Part shown: piece by piece, positions 16,607 to 25,829 of the stretch
Layout of the letters: each line of letters starts with the position of its first letter
Numbering within the stretch: the first letter of the stretch is position 1
DNA from: Flexivirga caeni
GTDB taxonomy: Bacteria > Actinomycetota > Actinomycetes > Actinomycetales > Dermatophilaceae
Direction: 5' to 3'
Assembly (NCBI RefSeq): GCF_003724155.1
Contig: NZ_RJJQ01000004.1
Coordinates: 124,001-188,000, forward strand
Length of the DNA stretch: 64,000 bases
Notes under the pieces: model-generated
Told to the model about the DNA's origin: nothing
Seen by the model: the letters and a program-made list of their open reading frames with translations, nothing else
Databases searched by the model: none
Made by a program: the position numbers and the translations under genes

Positions 16607-19600
16607 GTGAGTTCGCCCGCTGCGCAACCCGATTCGCCCGACCTCCCGGCAGGGACGGGCCGGGACGCGCTTGTTCGCGCCGCCGTGGCCGAATGGCAGC
16701 GGCATCTGGTCGACCTGGGCGGCCGCAACACACTGCTGTGGTTCCGCGATCTGCCCAGCGCCACGCTCGACCTGACCCGGGCGCACCCGGCCGGCATGGC
16801 CCAGCTCTTCTCGTCCGGGTCGGCGCCGCTGCGGCTGCTGCTGCGCGAGCCCGCAGCACTGGCCGAGGCCGAACGCCGCGCCCGAGCCCTCCGGGCGCGG
16901 ACGCAGTCGTTGCAGGAGGAACGCGGCATACCGTCCAGCTACCTCGGCATCGGTATGGCGACCTGGGACCATCCCGGCGCACCGCGTCGGCCGGTCGCCC
17001 CGATCCTGCTGCGACCGCTGGAGATCCTCGGTGCGCCGAAGGCGCCGCAGGACTTGGTGCTGCGACTCGGCTCGGAGGTTGAGTTCAACTCGGTCTTCGC
17101 CAAGTACGTCGAGGTCGAGCACGGCATCGCACTGGACCGCACGGCGTTGGACGACTACCTCGCCGACCCATCGCGCGCCGACGTCGGAGCGACCCTGGAT
17201 GCCGTCGAGCGGTCTTGCGCGGCCATCCCCAGCTTTAAGGTCGAACGCCGTTATGTCGCAGGCACTTTCAGCTATACCAAGCTGCCGATGGTGCGCGATC
17301 TCACCGATCAGCTGGCGGGGCTGTCGGCACACCCGGTGATTGCAGCGCTGGCCGGAGACCCGGTCGCTCGGGTCGAGGTCGCCGCGGATGCACCGCTACT
17401 CGTCGATCGCGACCCGGTCATGGAGCGGCTGGTGCTCGACGCGGATGCGTCGCAGCAGGACGTGGTGGAGGCGGTCCGAGCCGGCGCCCATCTGGTCGTG
17501 GAAGGGCCGCCCGGCACCGGCAAGAGTCAGACGATCGCCAACCTGATCGCCGCGATCGCCGCGGACGGGCGTCGGGTGCTGTTCGTCGCCGAGAAGCGTG
17601 CGGCGATCGATGCCGTCGTCAAGCGGCTCGACCAGGTCGGGCTGCGCGATCTGGTGCTGGACGCGCACGAGGACCGCGGCAGCCGGGGTGGGCTGGTCGG
17701 CGACCTGGTGACCACGATGGACGAACTTGCCGCGGCCGACGCGGTGAGCCAGGAGGAGCAGCCGGACCTGCTGCCCTTGCGTGATGCGCTGGCTGCGCAC
17801 CGGATTGCGATGCACGTGCGGCGTGAACCCTGGGGTGTCAGTGTCGACGAGGCGCAGGCGCAGGTTGCCGCCTGCTATGCGACCAAGCCCGCACCACGAT
17901 CGCACGCCGGCATCGATCCCGTTGACCTGGACGCGATTTCGGCGACCAGGCGTCTCGAGCTGCGCAGTCTGCTGGTCGACGTCGCCGAGCTTGGCGCCTG
18001 GCGCACCGACGACGAGCCGGACCCCTGGTATGGCGCGCGGGTCGTCGGCGTGCAGCAGGCCGCCCGCACTGAGGAACTGGTCGCCCGACTCGCTGGCGGT
18101 GGGCTGCGGCAGCACCGGGAGGCCCTCGCTGAGCTGTGCGACAAGGTCGGGCTACCCGCACCACGCACCATGCTGGACTCGGAGCAGCAACTTGAGCTGA
18201 TGACCGAAGCTCACGGCACGCTGGAGACGTTCCGGCCCGAGGTGTTCTCGGCGCCGCTGGAGCAGCTCGCGGCCGCGACGGGCAGCAGCGACTACCGCAA
18301 GAGCCACCCCTCAGACCTCGGCGCACTCGACCGCCGCCGTCTGCGCAAGCAAGCGAAGTCGCTGTTGCGCCCCGGGCAGCCGCCGTCGGATCTGCACGGC
18401 GTGCTGGTGCTGGCGGCAGGTCAGCAGCAACGCTGGAAAGCGGTGGCAGGCAAGGGTTCCCGGCCGTCCGCGCCGATCGACATACCCCGGTATGTCGCTG
18501 ATCACGAGCGGTTGCGCGAGGAACTGGAATGGCTCGCGGCTCGGTTGGATGGCACCGCAGACGGTAACGATCTGCTCGCCACCGATTTCGACCAGCTGCA
18601 GGACCGACTCGAACGCCTGGCCGGTGCGACGGAGCGGCTGGCTCTCGTTCCGACCGTGATCGGCGCGCTGGACCAGCTGCGGGCCAACGGTCTGGGGGAG
18701 TTGATCGACGATCTGGCGGCCCGTCGGGTCCCAGCGTCGCGTGTTGCCGCAGAGTTCGAATTCGTGTGGTGGAGAGCGGTGCTCGCCCGGATTGCGGATC
18801 TCGACCCGGCATACGGCGACGTGGACGGCGCAGTGCTGCGGGAGCAGGTGGCGGCATACCAGGACGCCGACCGGGCGCACCTGCGCGCAGGTGTTGCGAT
18901 CGTGCGTTCGTCATGGGCTGACCAGGTCCGCCGCACGATGCGTGAACTCCCTGAACAGGAAACGCTGCTGCGCGAGCAGGCGCGGTCCGGCCAGCCGCAA
19001 CCGCTGCGGCAGTTGCTGCCGCAGGCGCCCGAGTTGCTGACCGCGGTGAAGCCGTGCTGGGTGATGAGCCCGCTGCTCGTGGCGTCGGTGCTGCCGCCGG
19101 GGGTGTGGTTCGACGTCGTGGTCTTCGACGAGGCGTCGCAGATCCCGCCGGCTGAGGCGATCTCCGCGATCTCTCGTGGCGGACAGGTCGTGGTCTCCGG
19201 TGACCGCCGCCAGCTGCCTCCGACCAGCTTCTTCCGGGGCATCGAGGAATCGGCCGAGGTGAGTCCGGTCACCGCTGAATCGATCCTCGATGCCCTGACG
19301 CCTTTACTGCCCGGTCGCGAATTGACTTGGCACTACAGGGCTTTGGACGAACGTCTGATCGCATTCGCCAATGCGCACACGTATGGCGGGCGGCTGGTCA
19401 CCTTCCCCGGTGTCGGGGACGACACGGTCGTGCGACTCGACGTCGTCACCGGTCAACCCGGCGCGACCGACCCGGCGGATGACGAGGTGGCACGCGTCGT
19501 CGAGGTCGTGCTCGACCAGGCGCGGCAGCGACCCGACGAGTCGATCGGCGTCATCGCGCTCGGCCAGCGCCACGCCGATCGCATCGAAGCGGCGATCCGG

Positions 19601-20488
19601 GCCGCGATAGCCGCGGACCCCGCGCTCGGTGCCCTGCTGGACGAGAACGCTCCCGAGCCGTTCTTCGTCAAGAATCTCGAGCGGGTCCAAGGTGACGAGC
19701 GCGATGCGATCGTGCTCTCGGTCGGCTATGGCCGGGCGCCGGACGGTTCGGCGCCGCACCGATTCGGGCCGATCAGCGCGGAGGGAGGCGAGCGGCGCCT
19801 CAACGTGGCGATCACGCGGGCACGACGACGGATGGTGCTGGTGTCCTCGTTCTCCGGCAGCGAGCTGCACCCCGGCCGGTTGCACTCACGAGGCGGGCTG
19901 TTGTTGCGTGACTTCCTGCTCTACGCCGCCTCCGGTGGTGCTGCACGCCGCGTGCAGCCGGACGACGCAGCGGCAACGGAGCCGGTCGCGCCGCCCGCTG
20001 CCGGCGTGGTGCGCGGACCCGACGGCCGCCGCAGGCGGGCCGCCTCGTCGGGCAGTGTCCTGGACCGCCCGATGCTGCCACCGACCCCCGAGGTCGAGAT
20101 CCCTGCCCTGGTCCGCGACCTGGCTCGTCGGCTGCGTGCCGAAGGACTGGTCGTGCACCTGGGCTGGGGCACCTCGCGGCACCGGCTCGATGTGGCGATC
20201 GAGGACCCGCGACGGCCCGGTTCGCTGCTGGTCGCGGTGGAGACGGATGGCCCGGTCTACGGCTCGATCGAGTCGACACGAGACCGCGAGCGGCTGCGAG
20301 TCGAGCAGTTGCGCCGGCTGGGCTGGGCGCACGAGCGGGTCTGGACCCGTGATCTCTTCAGGGACCCGGGGCGGGAGGTGGTGCGCTTGACGGCTGCCGT
20401 GCACGCCGCATCGGCCGCGGTCGGCGATGACCGGCTGGAGACCGCGGCGACTCGCGCCGCGACCAATCCGTGGCTTGCTGGCGAGTGA
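16607..20488 (+). CDS. DUF4011-type SF1 helicase with C-terminal nuclease-like domain
   Basis: 1293 residues from GTG 16607. The N-terminal 250 residues are a DUF4011-like region (NTLLWFRDLP near 41). The SF1 motor follows: Walker A GPPGTGKS at 300-307, a long helical insertion (about 390-800), Walker B DEAS at 841-844, GDRRQLPPTSF around 865, VQGDERDAIVLSVGYG around 1025 and LNVAITRAR around 1065. The last 120 residues read HRLDVAI-EDP and then VAVETDGPVYG, a PD-(D/E)xK-like arrangement as in DUF559/Vsr nucleases. It probably unwinds and cuts nucleic acid. Related proteins occur in phage-defence loci, but neighbours here are housekeeping genes. The stop codon is the first base group of a palindromic element. 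Confidence 0.85.
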   Translation: MSSPAAQPDSPDLPAGTGRDALVRAAVAEWQRHLVDLGGRNTLLWFRDLPSATLDLTRAHPAGMAQLFSSGSAPLRLLLREPAALAEAERRARALRARTQSLQEERGIPSSYLGIGMATWDHPGAPRRPVAPILLRPLEILGAPKAPQDLVLRLGSEVEFNSVFAKYVEVEHGIALDRTALDDYLADPSRADVGATLDAVERSCAAIPSFKVERRYVAGTFSYTKLPMVRDLTDQLAGLSAHPVIAALAGDPVARVEVAADAPLLVDRDPVMERLVLDADASQQDVVEAVRAGAHLVVEGPPGTGKSQTIANLIAAIAADGRRVLFVAEKRAAIDAVVKRLDQVGLRDLVLDAHEDRGSRGGLVGDLVTTMDELAAADAVSQEEQPDLLPLRDALAAHRIAMHVRREPWGVSVDEAQAQVAACYATKPAPRSHAGIDPVDLDAISATRRLELRSLLVDVAELGAWRTDDEPDPWYGARVVGVQQAARTEELVARLAGGGLRQHREALAELCDKVGLPAPRTMLDSEQQLELMTEAHGTLETFRPEVFSAPLEQLAAATGSSDYRKSHPSDLGALDRRRLRKQAKSLLRPGQPPSDLHGVLVLAAGQQQRWKAVAGKGSRPSAPIDIPRYVADHERLREELEWLAARLDGTADGNDLLATDFDQLQDRLERLAGATERLALVPTVIGALDQLRANGLGELIDDLAARRVPASRVAAEFEFVWWRAVLARIADLDPAYGDVDGAVLREQVAAYQDADRAHLRAGVAIVRSSWADQVRRTMRELPEQETLLREQARSGQPQPLRQLLPQAPELLTAVKPCWVMSPLLVASVLPPGVWFDVVVFDEASQIPPAEAISAISRGGQVVVSGDRRQLPPTSFFRGIEESAEVSPVTAESILDALTPLLPGRELTWHYRALDERLIAFANAHTYGGRLVTFPGVGDDTVVRLDVVTGQPGATDPADDEVARVVEVVLDQARQRPDESIGVIALGQRHADRIEAAIRAAIAADPALGALLDENAPEPFFVKNLERVQGDERDAIVLSVGYGRAPDGSAPHRFGPISAEGGERRLNVAITRARRRMVLVSSFSGSELHPGRLHSRGGLLLRDFLLYAASGGAARRVQPDDAAATEPVAPPAAGVVRGPDGRRRRAASSGSVLDRPMLPPTPEVEIPALVRDLARRLRAEGLVVHLGWGTSRHRLDVAIEDPRRPGSLLVAVETDGPVYGSIESTRDRERLRVEQLRRLGWAHERVWTRDLFRDPGREVVRLTAAVHAASAAVGDDRLETAATRAATNPWLAGE

Positions 20489-20545
20489 CGCAGATCCCGC
20501 CGAATGACGCAATTGCATATGCGTCACCCGGCGGGAACTGCGTCA
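20486..20545. repeat. Intergenic word element B (nested palindrome)
   Basis: TGACGCAGATCCCGCC at the left pairs with GGCGGGAACTGCGTCA at the right (one mismatch), and an inner TGACGCA pairs with TGCGTCA. The leftmost TGA is the helicase stop codon itself. Could act as a transcription terminator, although no T-run follows. Confidence 0.7.
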
Positions 20546-20638
20546 GTCAGTGAGGCCCCACGAGGCGGAATCCGGGCCGTACATTCGTCCGCAGATGAGA
20601 TAGCGTCGGAACCATGGCAAACCCATCGCTGGCCGGCG

Positions 20639-20935
20639 ATGACTGACGAGACCGGTGACCCGGCAGAGCCGCAGCCGCGCCGACGGCGTCATCGGCGGGC
20701 ACGTAGCGCCGCGACCACCGGGCATCCCGACGCGGGCCGGTGGACCTACGAGTCCGCTGAATCCGGGGGTTCGGCCGACTCTGACGGCCCAGCGGAACCC
20801 AGTCGGCCCGGCCGCGACGCGACCCAGGACAGCGACATCGGCGGTGCCGCCCGGCGCGTGGCCGGTAGCGACGAAGCGCCGGAGAGCGCGCAAGATCGCT
20901 GGTGGCATGAACAGCGCCCACCGCACTGGGAGTGA
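20639..20935 (+). CDS. Small charged hypothetical protein
   Basis: 98 residues from ATG 20639. A basic N-terminus (RRRRHRRAR), an Asp/Gly/Ser-rich middle that looks disordered, and a C-terminus ending DRWWHEQRPPHWE. Small proteins with this aromatic ending are widespread in actinomycetes, as I recall, with no known role. The open frame extends upstream to 20504 through the palindromic element, which argues for the internal ATG. A strong 24-base-pair hairpin lies right after the stop. Confidence 0.65.
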   Translation: MTDETGDPAEPQPRRRRHRRARSAATTGHPDAGRWTYESAESGGSADSDGPAEPSRPGRDATQDSDIGGAARRVAGSDEAPESAQDRWWHEQRPPHWE

Positions 20936-20987
20936 CACGCATGCGAATGGGGGCGGACCCGCAGGTCCGCCCCCATTCGCATGCGTG
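20936..20987. terminator. Bidirectional hairpin terminator
   Basis: A perfect 24-base-pair stem (20936-20959 with 20964-20987) around the 4-base loop CGCA. It lies 1 base after the stop of the small charged protein and before the end of mscL, which is transcribed from the other side, so it can end both transcripts. There is no T-tract on the plus strand. Confidence 0.75.
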
Positions 20988-21055
20988 ATCGGGCACACGC
21001 GCCCACCGCGCGGCCGGGTCAGTGGCCCGGCCGCAGGGTTCTCAGCAGCAAGCCA

Positions 21056-21406
21056 CTACCGCGCGCGCAGCTCGTCGCGGATCTCGGCGAGGATGTCGAT
21101 CTCCTTGACCTCGGCCTCCTCTTCCTTGGCGAACCGCTCGCGGTAGGCCTCGTATGGCTTGACGACACCGAAGTAGATGACGGCGGCGACGATGACGAAG
21201 GTGATCACCGCGGTGATGAAGTCACCGACGTGGACGCCACCGGGCTGGTACGAGCTGAAGTTCGGCGTGCCGCCGAGCTTGCCGATCAGGTCCATGATCA
21301 TCGCGGTGAAAGCTTTCACCACGGTGGAGAACGCGGCGCCGATGACGAAGGCAACAGCCAGCTGGACCAGGTTGCCCTGCATGAGGAATTTCTTGAAGCC
21401 TGCCAT
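21056..21406 (-). CDS. mscL: Large-conductance mechanosensitive channel
   Basis: 116 residues from ATG 21406, with the N-terminal amphipathic helix (GFKKFLMQGN), first membrane helix LVQLAVAFVIGAAFSTVVKA, a periplasm-side loop of about 30 residues, second membrane helix ITFVIVAAVIYFGVV and a charged C-terminal bundle ending EIRDELRAR. The pentameric channel opens under membrane tension to release solutes after osmotic downshock. It is the last gene of the minus-strand group that continues with the SAF protein and mtnP. Confidence 0.95.
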   Translation of the reverse strand: MAGFKKFLMQGNLVQLAVAFVIGAAFSTVVKAFTAMIMDLIGKLGGTPNFSSYQPGGVHVGDFITAVITFVIVAAVIYFGVVKPYEAYRERFAKEEEAEVKEIDILAEIRDELRAR

Positions 21407-21530
21407 GAGTGTGATCCTTGACGAAGGAGGGTAGATGCTCGGTCGCAGGAACCCTACCGAACGTGCCGCCTGCAATGACTGCGAAACACCGGTGTGCAGT
21501 GCTGAAGTGTGGTACGGAGGCTGCTGCGGG

Positions 21531-22256
21531 TCAGTCTTGTGCCCGCAGCGCGAGTTGTATGCCGCCGCCCAGCCCTCCCGATCGTGCCGCGCCCGCCGAC
21601 CCGATCGCCGCCGCCTGACGAGGGCTGACGGCCACCAGTGCGGATGGCGTCCCCTCGGCTGCGGCGTCACCTGCGACGCTGCGTGTGTGGGTGGCCACGG
21701 ACGGCGCGAGCATCGACACAATCGTGACGCCGGCGGCGATGGTCGTGCCCTTGCCGGTGTCGATCAGATCGACCCGGTCGCCCGGTCGCAGCACACGCAT
21801 CAGCGGGCCGTCACCGGACGTGACCCCCACGATGACCTGACCGGGCTGCTGGCCGGTCCAGCCGCGCACCGCCCGCACCCGCGTGCGGGTGAAGGGCTCA
21901 CCCGCTGCGATCGGCGCCGTCAGCACCGTGCCCGCCACCGAGCTCGCGGGTAGCGCCGCCGGCACTCGATCGGCGGCGGTCCAGCGCACTTCACGCACGT
22001 CGCCCGTAGTCAGCCGGCTCCCGGCGGGCAGGTTGTGTGCGGCGACGGCGACCGGGTGGGTGGCGGGCCCGGTCGGTCGCAGCGCGCCGACCACGGCCAG
22101 CGCGGCGGCGCCAGCGAACAGTCCGGCGAGTACCCGCCGGGCGCGCGATCGTCGCCAGCGCGCCTCCCGCCCGTCTCCTTGCCAGGTGTGCGGCAGCAAT
22201 CCCTGGAGCCGGCGCCGACCGGGACGTGCTGTGGGTCGCTCGCTGCGTGTGGTCAT
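21531..22256 (-). CDS. SAF domain membrane protein (CpaB/RcpC-like)
   Basis: 241 residues from ATG 22256. A basic N-terminus (about 40 residues), one membrane helix at about 42-60, an SAF domain (HNLPAGSRLTTGDVREV, then AAGEPFTRTRV) and an RcpC-like C-terminal half (LMRVLRPGDRVDLIDTG; TPSALVAVSPRQAAAIGSA). CpaB proteins assist Flp pilus assembly, but no pilus genes are seen here; in actinomycetes this gene usually sits in the mscL-galU neighbourhood. Its start overlaps the mtnP stop, implying translational coupling. Confidence 0.8.
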   Translation of the reverse strand: MTTRSERPTARPGRRRLQGLLPHTWQGDGREARWRRSRARRVLAGLFAGAAALAVVGALRPTGPATHPVAVAAHNLPAGSRLTTGDVREVRWTAADRVPAALPASSVAGTVLTAPIAAGEPFTRTRVRAVRGWTGQQPGQVIVGVTSGDGPLMRVLRPGDRVDLIDTGKGTTIAAGVTIVSMLAPSVATHTRSVAGDAAAEGTPSALVAVSPRQAAAIGSAGAARSGGLGGGIQLALRAQD

Positions 22257-23086
22257 GACGGCAACTGGATCGGCAATTCCTGACCGTCCAGCGCACGGCG
22301 GCAGGCGCACGTAGCTGACTCGTCGTCCTGCGCTGCCGGCAGCCGGCCAATGGCGTCTCGCAGGGCATCCTTCAGCACGCCGATGTTGCGCTCGAAGACA
22401 CGCATCACCTCCGCGTGGGTGACCGACTCGCCGCCTTCGATGCCGGCGTCGTTGTCGGTCACCAGGCAGGCGGTGCTGAAGCACATGGCGAGCTCGCGTG
22501 CGACGGAGGCTTCCGGCATACCCGTCATCCCGACGACCGACCAGCCGGCAGCCTGATGCCACTGCGACTCGGCGCGCGAGGAGAAGCGGGGGCCGCCGAC
22601 GACGACGAGGGTGCCGCCATCCACCGTGCGCTCGAACCGGCCGCTCGCGGCTGTCAGCAACGCGTCCCGGCCGCGCGGGCAGTAGGGGTCGGCGAACGAC
22701 ACATGCACGACCGGCCCGACCTCGTCGTAGACCGTGTGCGCCCTGCCGGACGTGCGGTCCACCACCTGGTCGGGCACGACCAGGGTGCCCGGTCCGTGCT
22801 CGGCGCGCAGCGAGCCGACCGCGCACGGCGCTAGCACCTGCCGCACGCCGACCGAGCGCAGCGCCCACAGATTGGCGCGGTAGTTGACCAGATGCGGCGG
22901 ATAGCGGTGCCCCTGGCCGTGCCGGGCCAGGAAAGCGACACGTCGACCGTCGACGGCACCGATCACGATGTCGTCGCTCGGCGCGCCGAAGGGTGTCTCG
23001 ACCGTGACGCGTTCGGGGGAGTCGAAGAACGAGTAGAACCCGGACCCGCCGATGACGCCGACGTCGGCCCGTTGCGCTGATGCCAT
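22253..23086 (-). CDS. mtnP: S-methyl-5'-thioadenosine phosphorylase
   Basis: 277 residues from ATG 23086 (the longer frame adds 31 residues without family similarity). It has GVIGGSGFY at the N-terminus, FLARHGQGHRYPPHLVNYRAN with the phosphate-binding Arg and His, and GMTGMPEASVARE plus TDNDAG near the base- and ribose-binding site. This MTAP/PNP family enzyme splits methylthioadenosine into adenine and methylthioribose-1-phosphate, feeding methionine salvage. The C-terminal tail has extra Cys residues (ATCACRRALDGQELP), common in actinobacterial members. Confidence 0.92.
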   Translation of the reverse strand: MASAQRADVGVIGGSGFYSFFDSPERVTVETPFGAPSDDIVIGAVDGRRVAFLARHGQGHRYPPHLVNYRANLWALRSVGVRQVLAPCAVGSLRAEHGPGTLVVPDQVVDRTSGRAHTVYDEVGPVVHVSFADPYCPRGRDALLTAASGRFERTVDGGTLVVVGGPRFSSRAESQWHQAAGWSVVGMTGMPEASVARELAMCFSTACLVTDNDAGIEGGESVTHAEVMRVFERNIGVLKDALRDAIGRLPAAQDDESATCACRRALDGQELPIQLPS

Positions 23087-23188
23087 GCAGCCGAGGCTAG
23101 TCAGCCGGTCAGGTCCGATGCTCCGCAGGGAGGCATCCGGTGGACGAGCACCGTCGATCCGCAGGGCTGTGGACGGCAACCGCCGGAA

Positions 23189-23530
23189 TCAGGCGGCGGA
23201 GCCCTTGCCGGTCTTCGTGTCAGCCGGGGTGCTGGCGGCGGGCGTGCTGCTGGATGAGGACGAGGTGGAGTCGGCCGGCTTGGTGTCGGTCGACTTCTTG
23301 TCGCCGCTGGACGACTCGCTGCTCGCTGCGGCCGATGCCTTCTTCGTGCCCGCGTCGCGCGAGTCGGTCTTGTAGAACCCGGATCCCTTGAAGACGACCC
23401 CGACAGCGCCGAACTGCTTGCGTAACTGGCCACCGCACTCGGGGCACACGGTCAGGGCATCATCGGAGAAGGACTGCTGGACATCGAACGAGTGCCCGCA
23501 GTCCTTGCACGCGTAGGCATAGGTCGGCAC
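23189..23530 (-). CDS. FmdB-type zinc ribbon protein
   Basis: 113 residues from GTG 23530. A zinc ribbon of about 45 residues (YACKDCG, then VCPECGG) is followed by VFKGSGFYKTDSR, the hallmark of the FmdB/CxxC_CxxC_SSSS family. The rest (about 50 residues) is a low-complexity Ser/Thr/Lys/Ala tail. The family is thought to be regulatory or RNA/ribosome-linked but has no proven activity. Two in-frame codons further upstream (ATG 23551) do not fit the usual N-terminus. Confidence 0.85.
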   Translation of the reverse strand: MPTYAYACKDCGHSFDVQQSFSDDALTVCPECGGQLRKQFGAVGVVFKGSGFYKTDSRDAGTKKASAAASSESSSGDKKSTDTKPADSTSSSSSSTPAASTPADTKTGKGSAA

Positions 23531-23600
23531 GGCGGACAGTGTACGGCGCACCGGTGGTGCCTCCGACAGCGATGCCGGTGGAGCCCCGATCCGCGGGTCG

Positions 23601-25139
23601 CTACTCGTCCGGTTCGGGCCGCAACGGGGTGGACCAGCCCGCCATACGGCCGTCGCGGGAGACCGAGCGGACCCGGCGCACCGCCAGGTCCCGAGCTCGA
23701 GCCGTGGTCACCAGCAGCAGCTGGTCCCCTCGTCGTATGACGGTGCGTGGTCCGGGGACGAACCCGCGCTCGCCGCGCACGATCAGGGTCACGTTGGCGC
23801 CCTCTGGCAGTCTCAGCTCCTGGATCTCGACCCCGGCCAGCCGGGAGGTCGCCCCGACGGTCAACTGCAGAACGTCCGCGTGCAGCTCCTCCAGGGGGGT
23901 GGCTTCCACGTCGAGGTCGACGACCTGCGCTGCCTCGGCGATGCCCAGCGTCCGGGCGATCCACGGCATCGGCATCACCTGGACGAGGGTGAAGACGAGC
24001 ACCAGCACGAAGACGAGGTCGAAGATCCACTCGGTGTTCGGCGTGCCGACGGTGAGCGGCACCGTCGCGAGCACGACCGGGACGGCACCGCGCAGGCCGG
24101 CCCAGGACAGGAAGGCTTGCTCGCGCCACGGGAAGCGGAACCAGGTGAGGCTGGCGAAAACCGACAACGGGCGGGCGATCAGCAGCAGCACCAGGCCGAC
24201 GACGACGGCCGGGACGATCTGGGAGCCGAGGCGGCTCGGTGAGGCGAGCAGGCCGAGCAGCACGAACAGCCCGATCTGCGCGAGCCAGCCGACCGACTGG
24301 ACGAAACCGTGGACCGCCTGGCGATGCGGCAGGTTGCTGTTGCCCAGCACGAGCGCCGCCAGGTAGACGGCGATGAAGCCGCTGGTGTGCACCAGGCTTG
24401 CGGCGGCATACGCCAGGATCGTCGCCGCCAGGATGCCGAGCGAGAACAGACCCGAGGACCCCGGCACGGTGCGCCTGCTGAGCCAGGCGAAGAGGAATCC
24501 GAGCGCCAGGCCGATGATCGCGCCACCGACGAGTTCGCCGGCCGCCTCGAGTGCGACGACCCACCAGGCGTGCGCCGTCCGGCCGGGGGTTGCGGCGTCG
24601 GCGAGCGCGACGACCAGCAGCACGACCGGCGCGTCGTTGAACCCGGACTCTGCCTCCAGCACCCCGGTCAGCCGGCGCGGCAGGCTGATCCGCTTCAGCA
24701 CCGAGAAGACTGCTGCGGCGTCGGTCGAGGTCACGATCGCGCCGAGCAGCAGCGCGATGGTCCAGGACTTGCCGAGGAAGAGCACGACGAACAGGCCCAC
24801 CACGAACACGGACACCAGCACGCCGAGCGTCGCCAGCAGCGCCGCCGGCGCCACGGACCGGCGGATGCTCGACCACCGGGTCGAGATGCCGCCCTCGGCG
24901 AGGATCAGGGCGAGCGCCGAATAGCCCAGCACCTGGGTGAGTTCGGGGTTTTCGAAGCCGATGCCGAACCCGGCCTCACCCATGATCAGGCCGATGCCGA
25001 GGTAGAGGACGAGGGTCGGCATGCCCGAACGGTTCGCGAACCGGACAGCGGCGACCGAGACGAGCAACACGAGCGCGCCGATGAACAGCACGATCGCCAG
25101 GTCGTGGGTGGTGAAGGAAGCGACGGCGGAGGCGGCCAC
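23601..25139 (-). CDS. Potassium/proton antiporter with RCK_C domain (CPA1, NhaP2-like)
   Basis: 512 residues. About 12-13 membrane helices make up residues 1-395, including AIVTSTDAAAVFSVL and GVLEAESGFNDAPVVLL, the CPA1 motif with the ion-binding Asp. A cytoplasmic RCK_C domain (about 420-490) contains GANVTLIVRGERGFVPGPRTVIRRGDQLLL, a ligand-sensing fold. The protein exchanges K+ or Na+ for H+ across the membrane, contributing to pH and turgor control. Separate from neighbours by about 70 bases on each side. Confidence 0.9.
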   Translation of the reverse strand: MAASAVASFTTHDLAIVLFIGALVLLVSVAAVRFANRSGMPTLVLYLGIGLIMGEAGFGIGFENPELTQVLGYSALALILAEGGISTRWSSIRRSVAPAALLATLGVLVSVFVVGLFVVLFLGKSWTIALLLGAIVTSTDAAAVFSVLKRISLPRRLTGVLEAESGFNDAPVVLLVVALADAATPGRTAHAWWVVALEAAGELVGGAIIGLALGFLFAWLSRRTVPGSSGLFSLGILAATILAYAAASLVHTSGFIAVYLAALVLGNSNLPHRQAVHGFVQSVGWLAQIGLFVLLGLLASPSRLGSQIVPAVVVGLVLLLIARPLSVFASLTWFRFPWREQAFLSWAGLRGAVPVVLATVPLTVGTPNTEWIFDLVFVLVLVFTLVQVMPMPWIARTLGIAEAAQVVDLDVEATPLEELHADVLQLTVGATSRLAGVEIQELRLPEGANVTLIVRGERGFVPGPRTVIRRGDQLLLVTTARARDLAVRRVRSVSRDGRMAGWSTPLRPEPDE

Positions 25140-25192
25140 AGGGGTCTCCTTCGCGAGACGGGGCAGGATCGGGAGTTGGTGTGCTCAGTATT

Positions 25193-25768
25193 TCAAATGC
25201 CGCGGCCGACCGGTGTCACCCCTGTGGAGGGGTTGAGCACTGCACTCACCGGCAGGTCATGCGAATCCGCAGGCACAGCGGCGACCAGTTCGTCGTCGAA
25301 GAGCATCGTCACGACGGGTGTCCGCTCCGGCACGCGCAGCAGCGCGCGGTCGTAGCTACCGCCGCCTTGGCCCAATCGCAGCCCGGAGCCGCGCGCGACC
25401 GCCAGACCGGGCGTCAGCACCAGGTCCGCGGTCGCGATGGCGGCCACGCCGAGATCCCGGCCGGTCGCCGGATCCTGCCAGGACAGGTCGTTGTCGGGTA
25501 GCAGGATCGGCACCAGGAGCTGAACATCGAGTGAAATCAACGCATCTCGGATCTGGCTGGTCGGGGGTTCGGTGGGGAGAGCGTCATACAGGGCGACGAT
25601 CTTCGGCCGCAGCGATCGCTCCCGGAGCCACCTGGCGAGGCCGCGGGCGAGGTTTTCGCCGTATGCCGCCCAGCCGGCGTCGCCGGCGTGAGCACGTCGG
25701 CGGCGACGCGCGTCACGCACCACGCGCCGCGCGGTGGGCTTGTCGGGCGGCAGGACGAGGCTCGGCAT
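25193..25768 (-). CDS. 5-formyltetrahydrofolate cyclo-ligase
   Basis: 191 residues from ATG 25768. It shows KPTARRVVRDARRRRR at the N-terminus, a middle LYDALPTEPPT segment, and the C-terminal ATP/folate motif RGSGLRLGQGGGSYDR. The enzyme converts 5-formyl-THF to 5,10-methenyl-THF using ATP. The gene lies divergent to galU, an arrangement seen across actinomycetes. A longer start at 25831 overlaps the galU promoter and is less likely. Confidence 0.92.
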   Translation of the reverse strand: MPSLVLPPDKPTARRVVRDARRRRRAHAGDAGWAAYGENLARGLARWLRERSLRPKIVALYDALPTEPPTSQIRDALISLDVQLLVPILLPDNDLSWQDPATGRDLGVAAIATADLVLTPGLAVARGSGLRLGQGGGSYDRALLRVPERTPVVTMLFDDELVAAVPADSHDLPVSAVLNPSTGVTPVGRGI

Positions 25769-25829
25769 ACAGCTGATTCTCTCCGGTTTGCGTGCGCGGA
25801 CCCAGTCGCCGTGCCCTACTCTGACCGCC

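Noticed and set aside
16607-20935. Defence island around the helicase-nuclease
   Set aside because: Neighbours are an AI-2E exporter, a small common protein and mscL; no restriction, toxin or other defence gene is adjacent.
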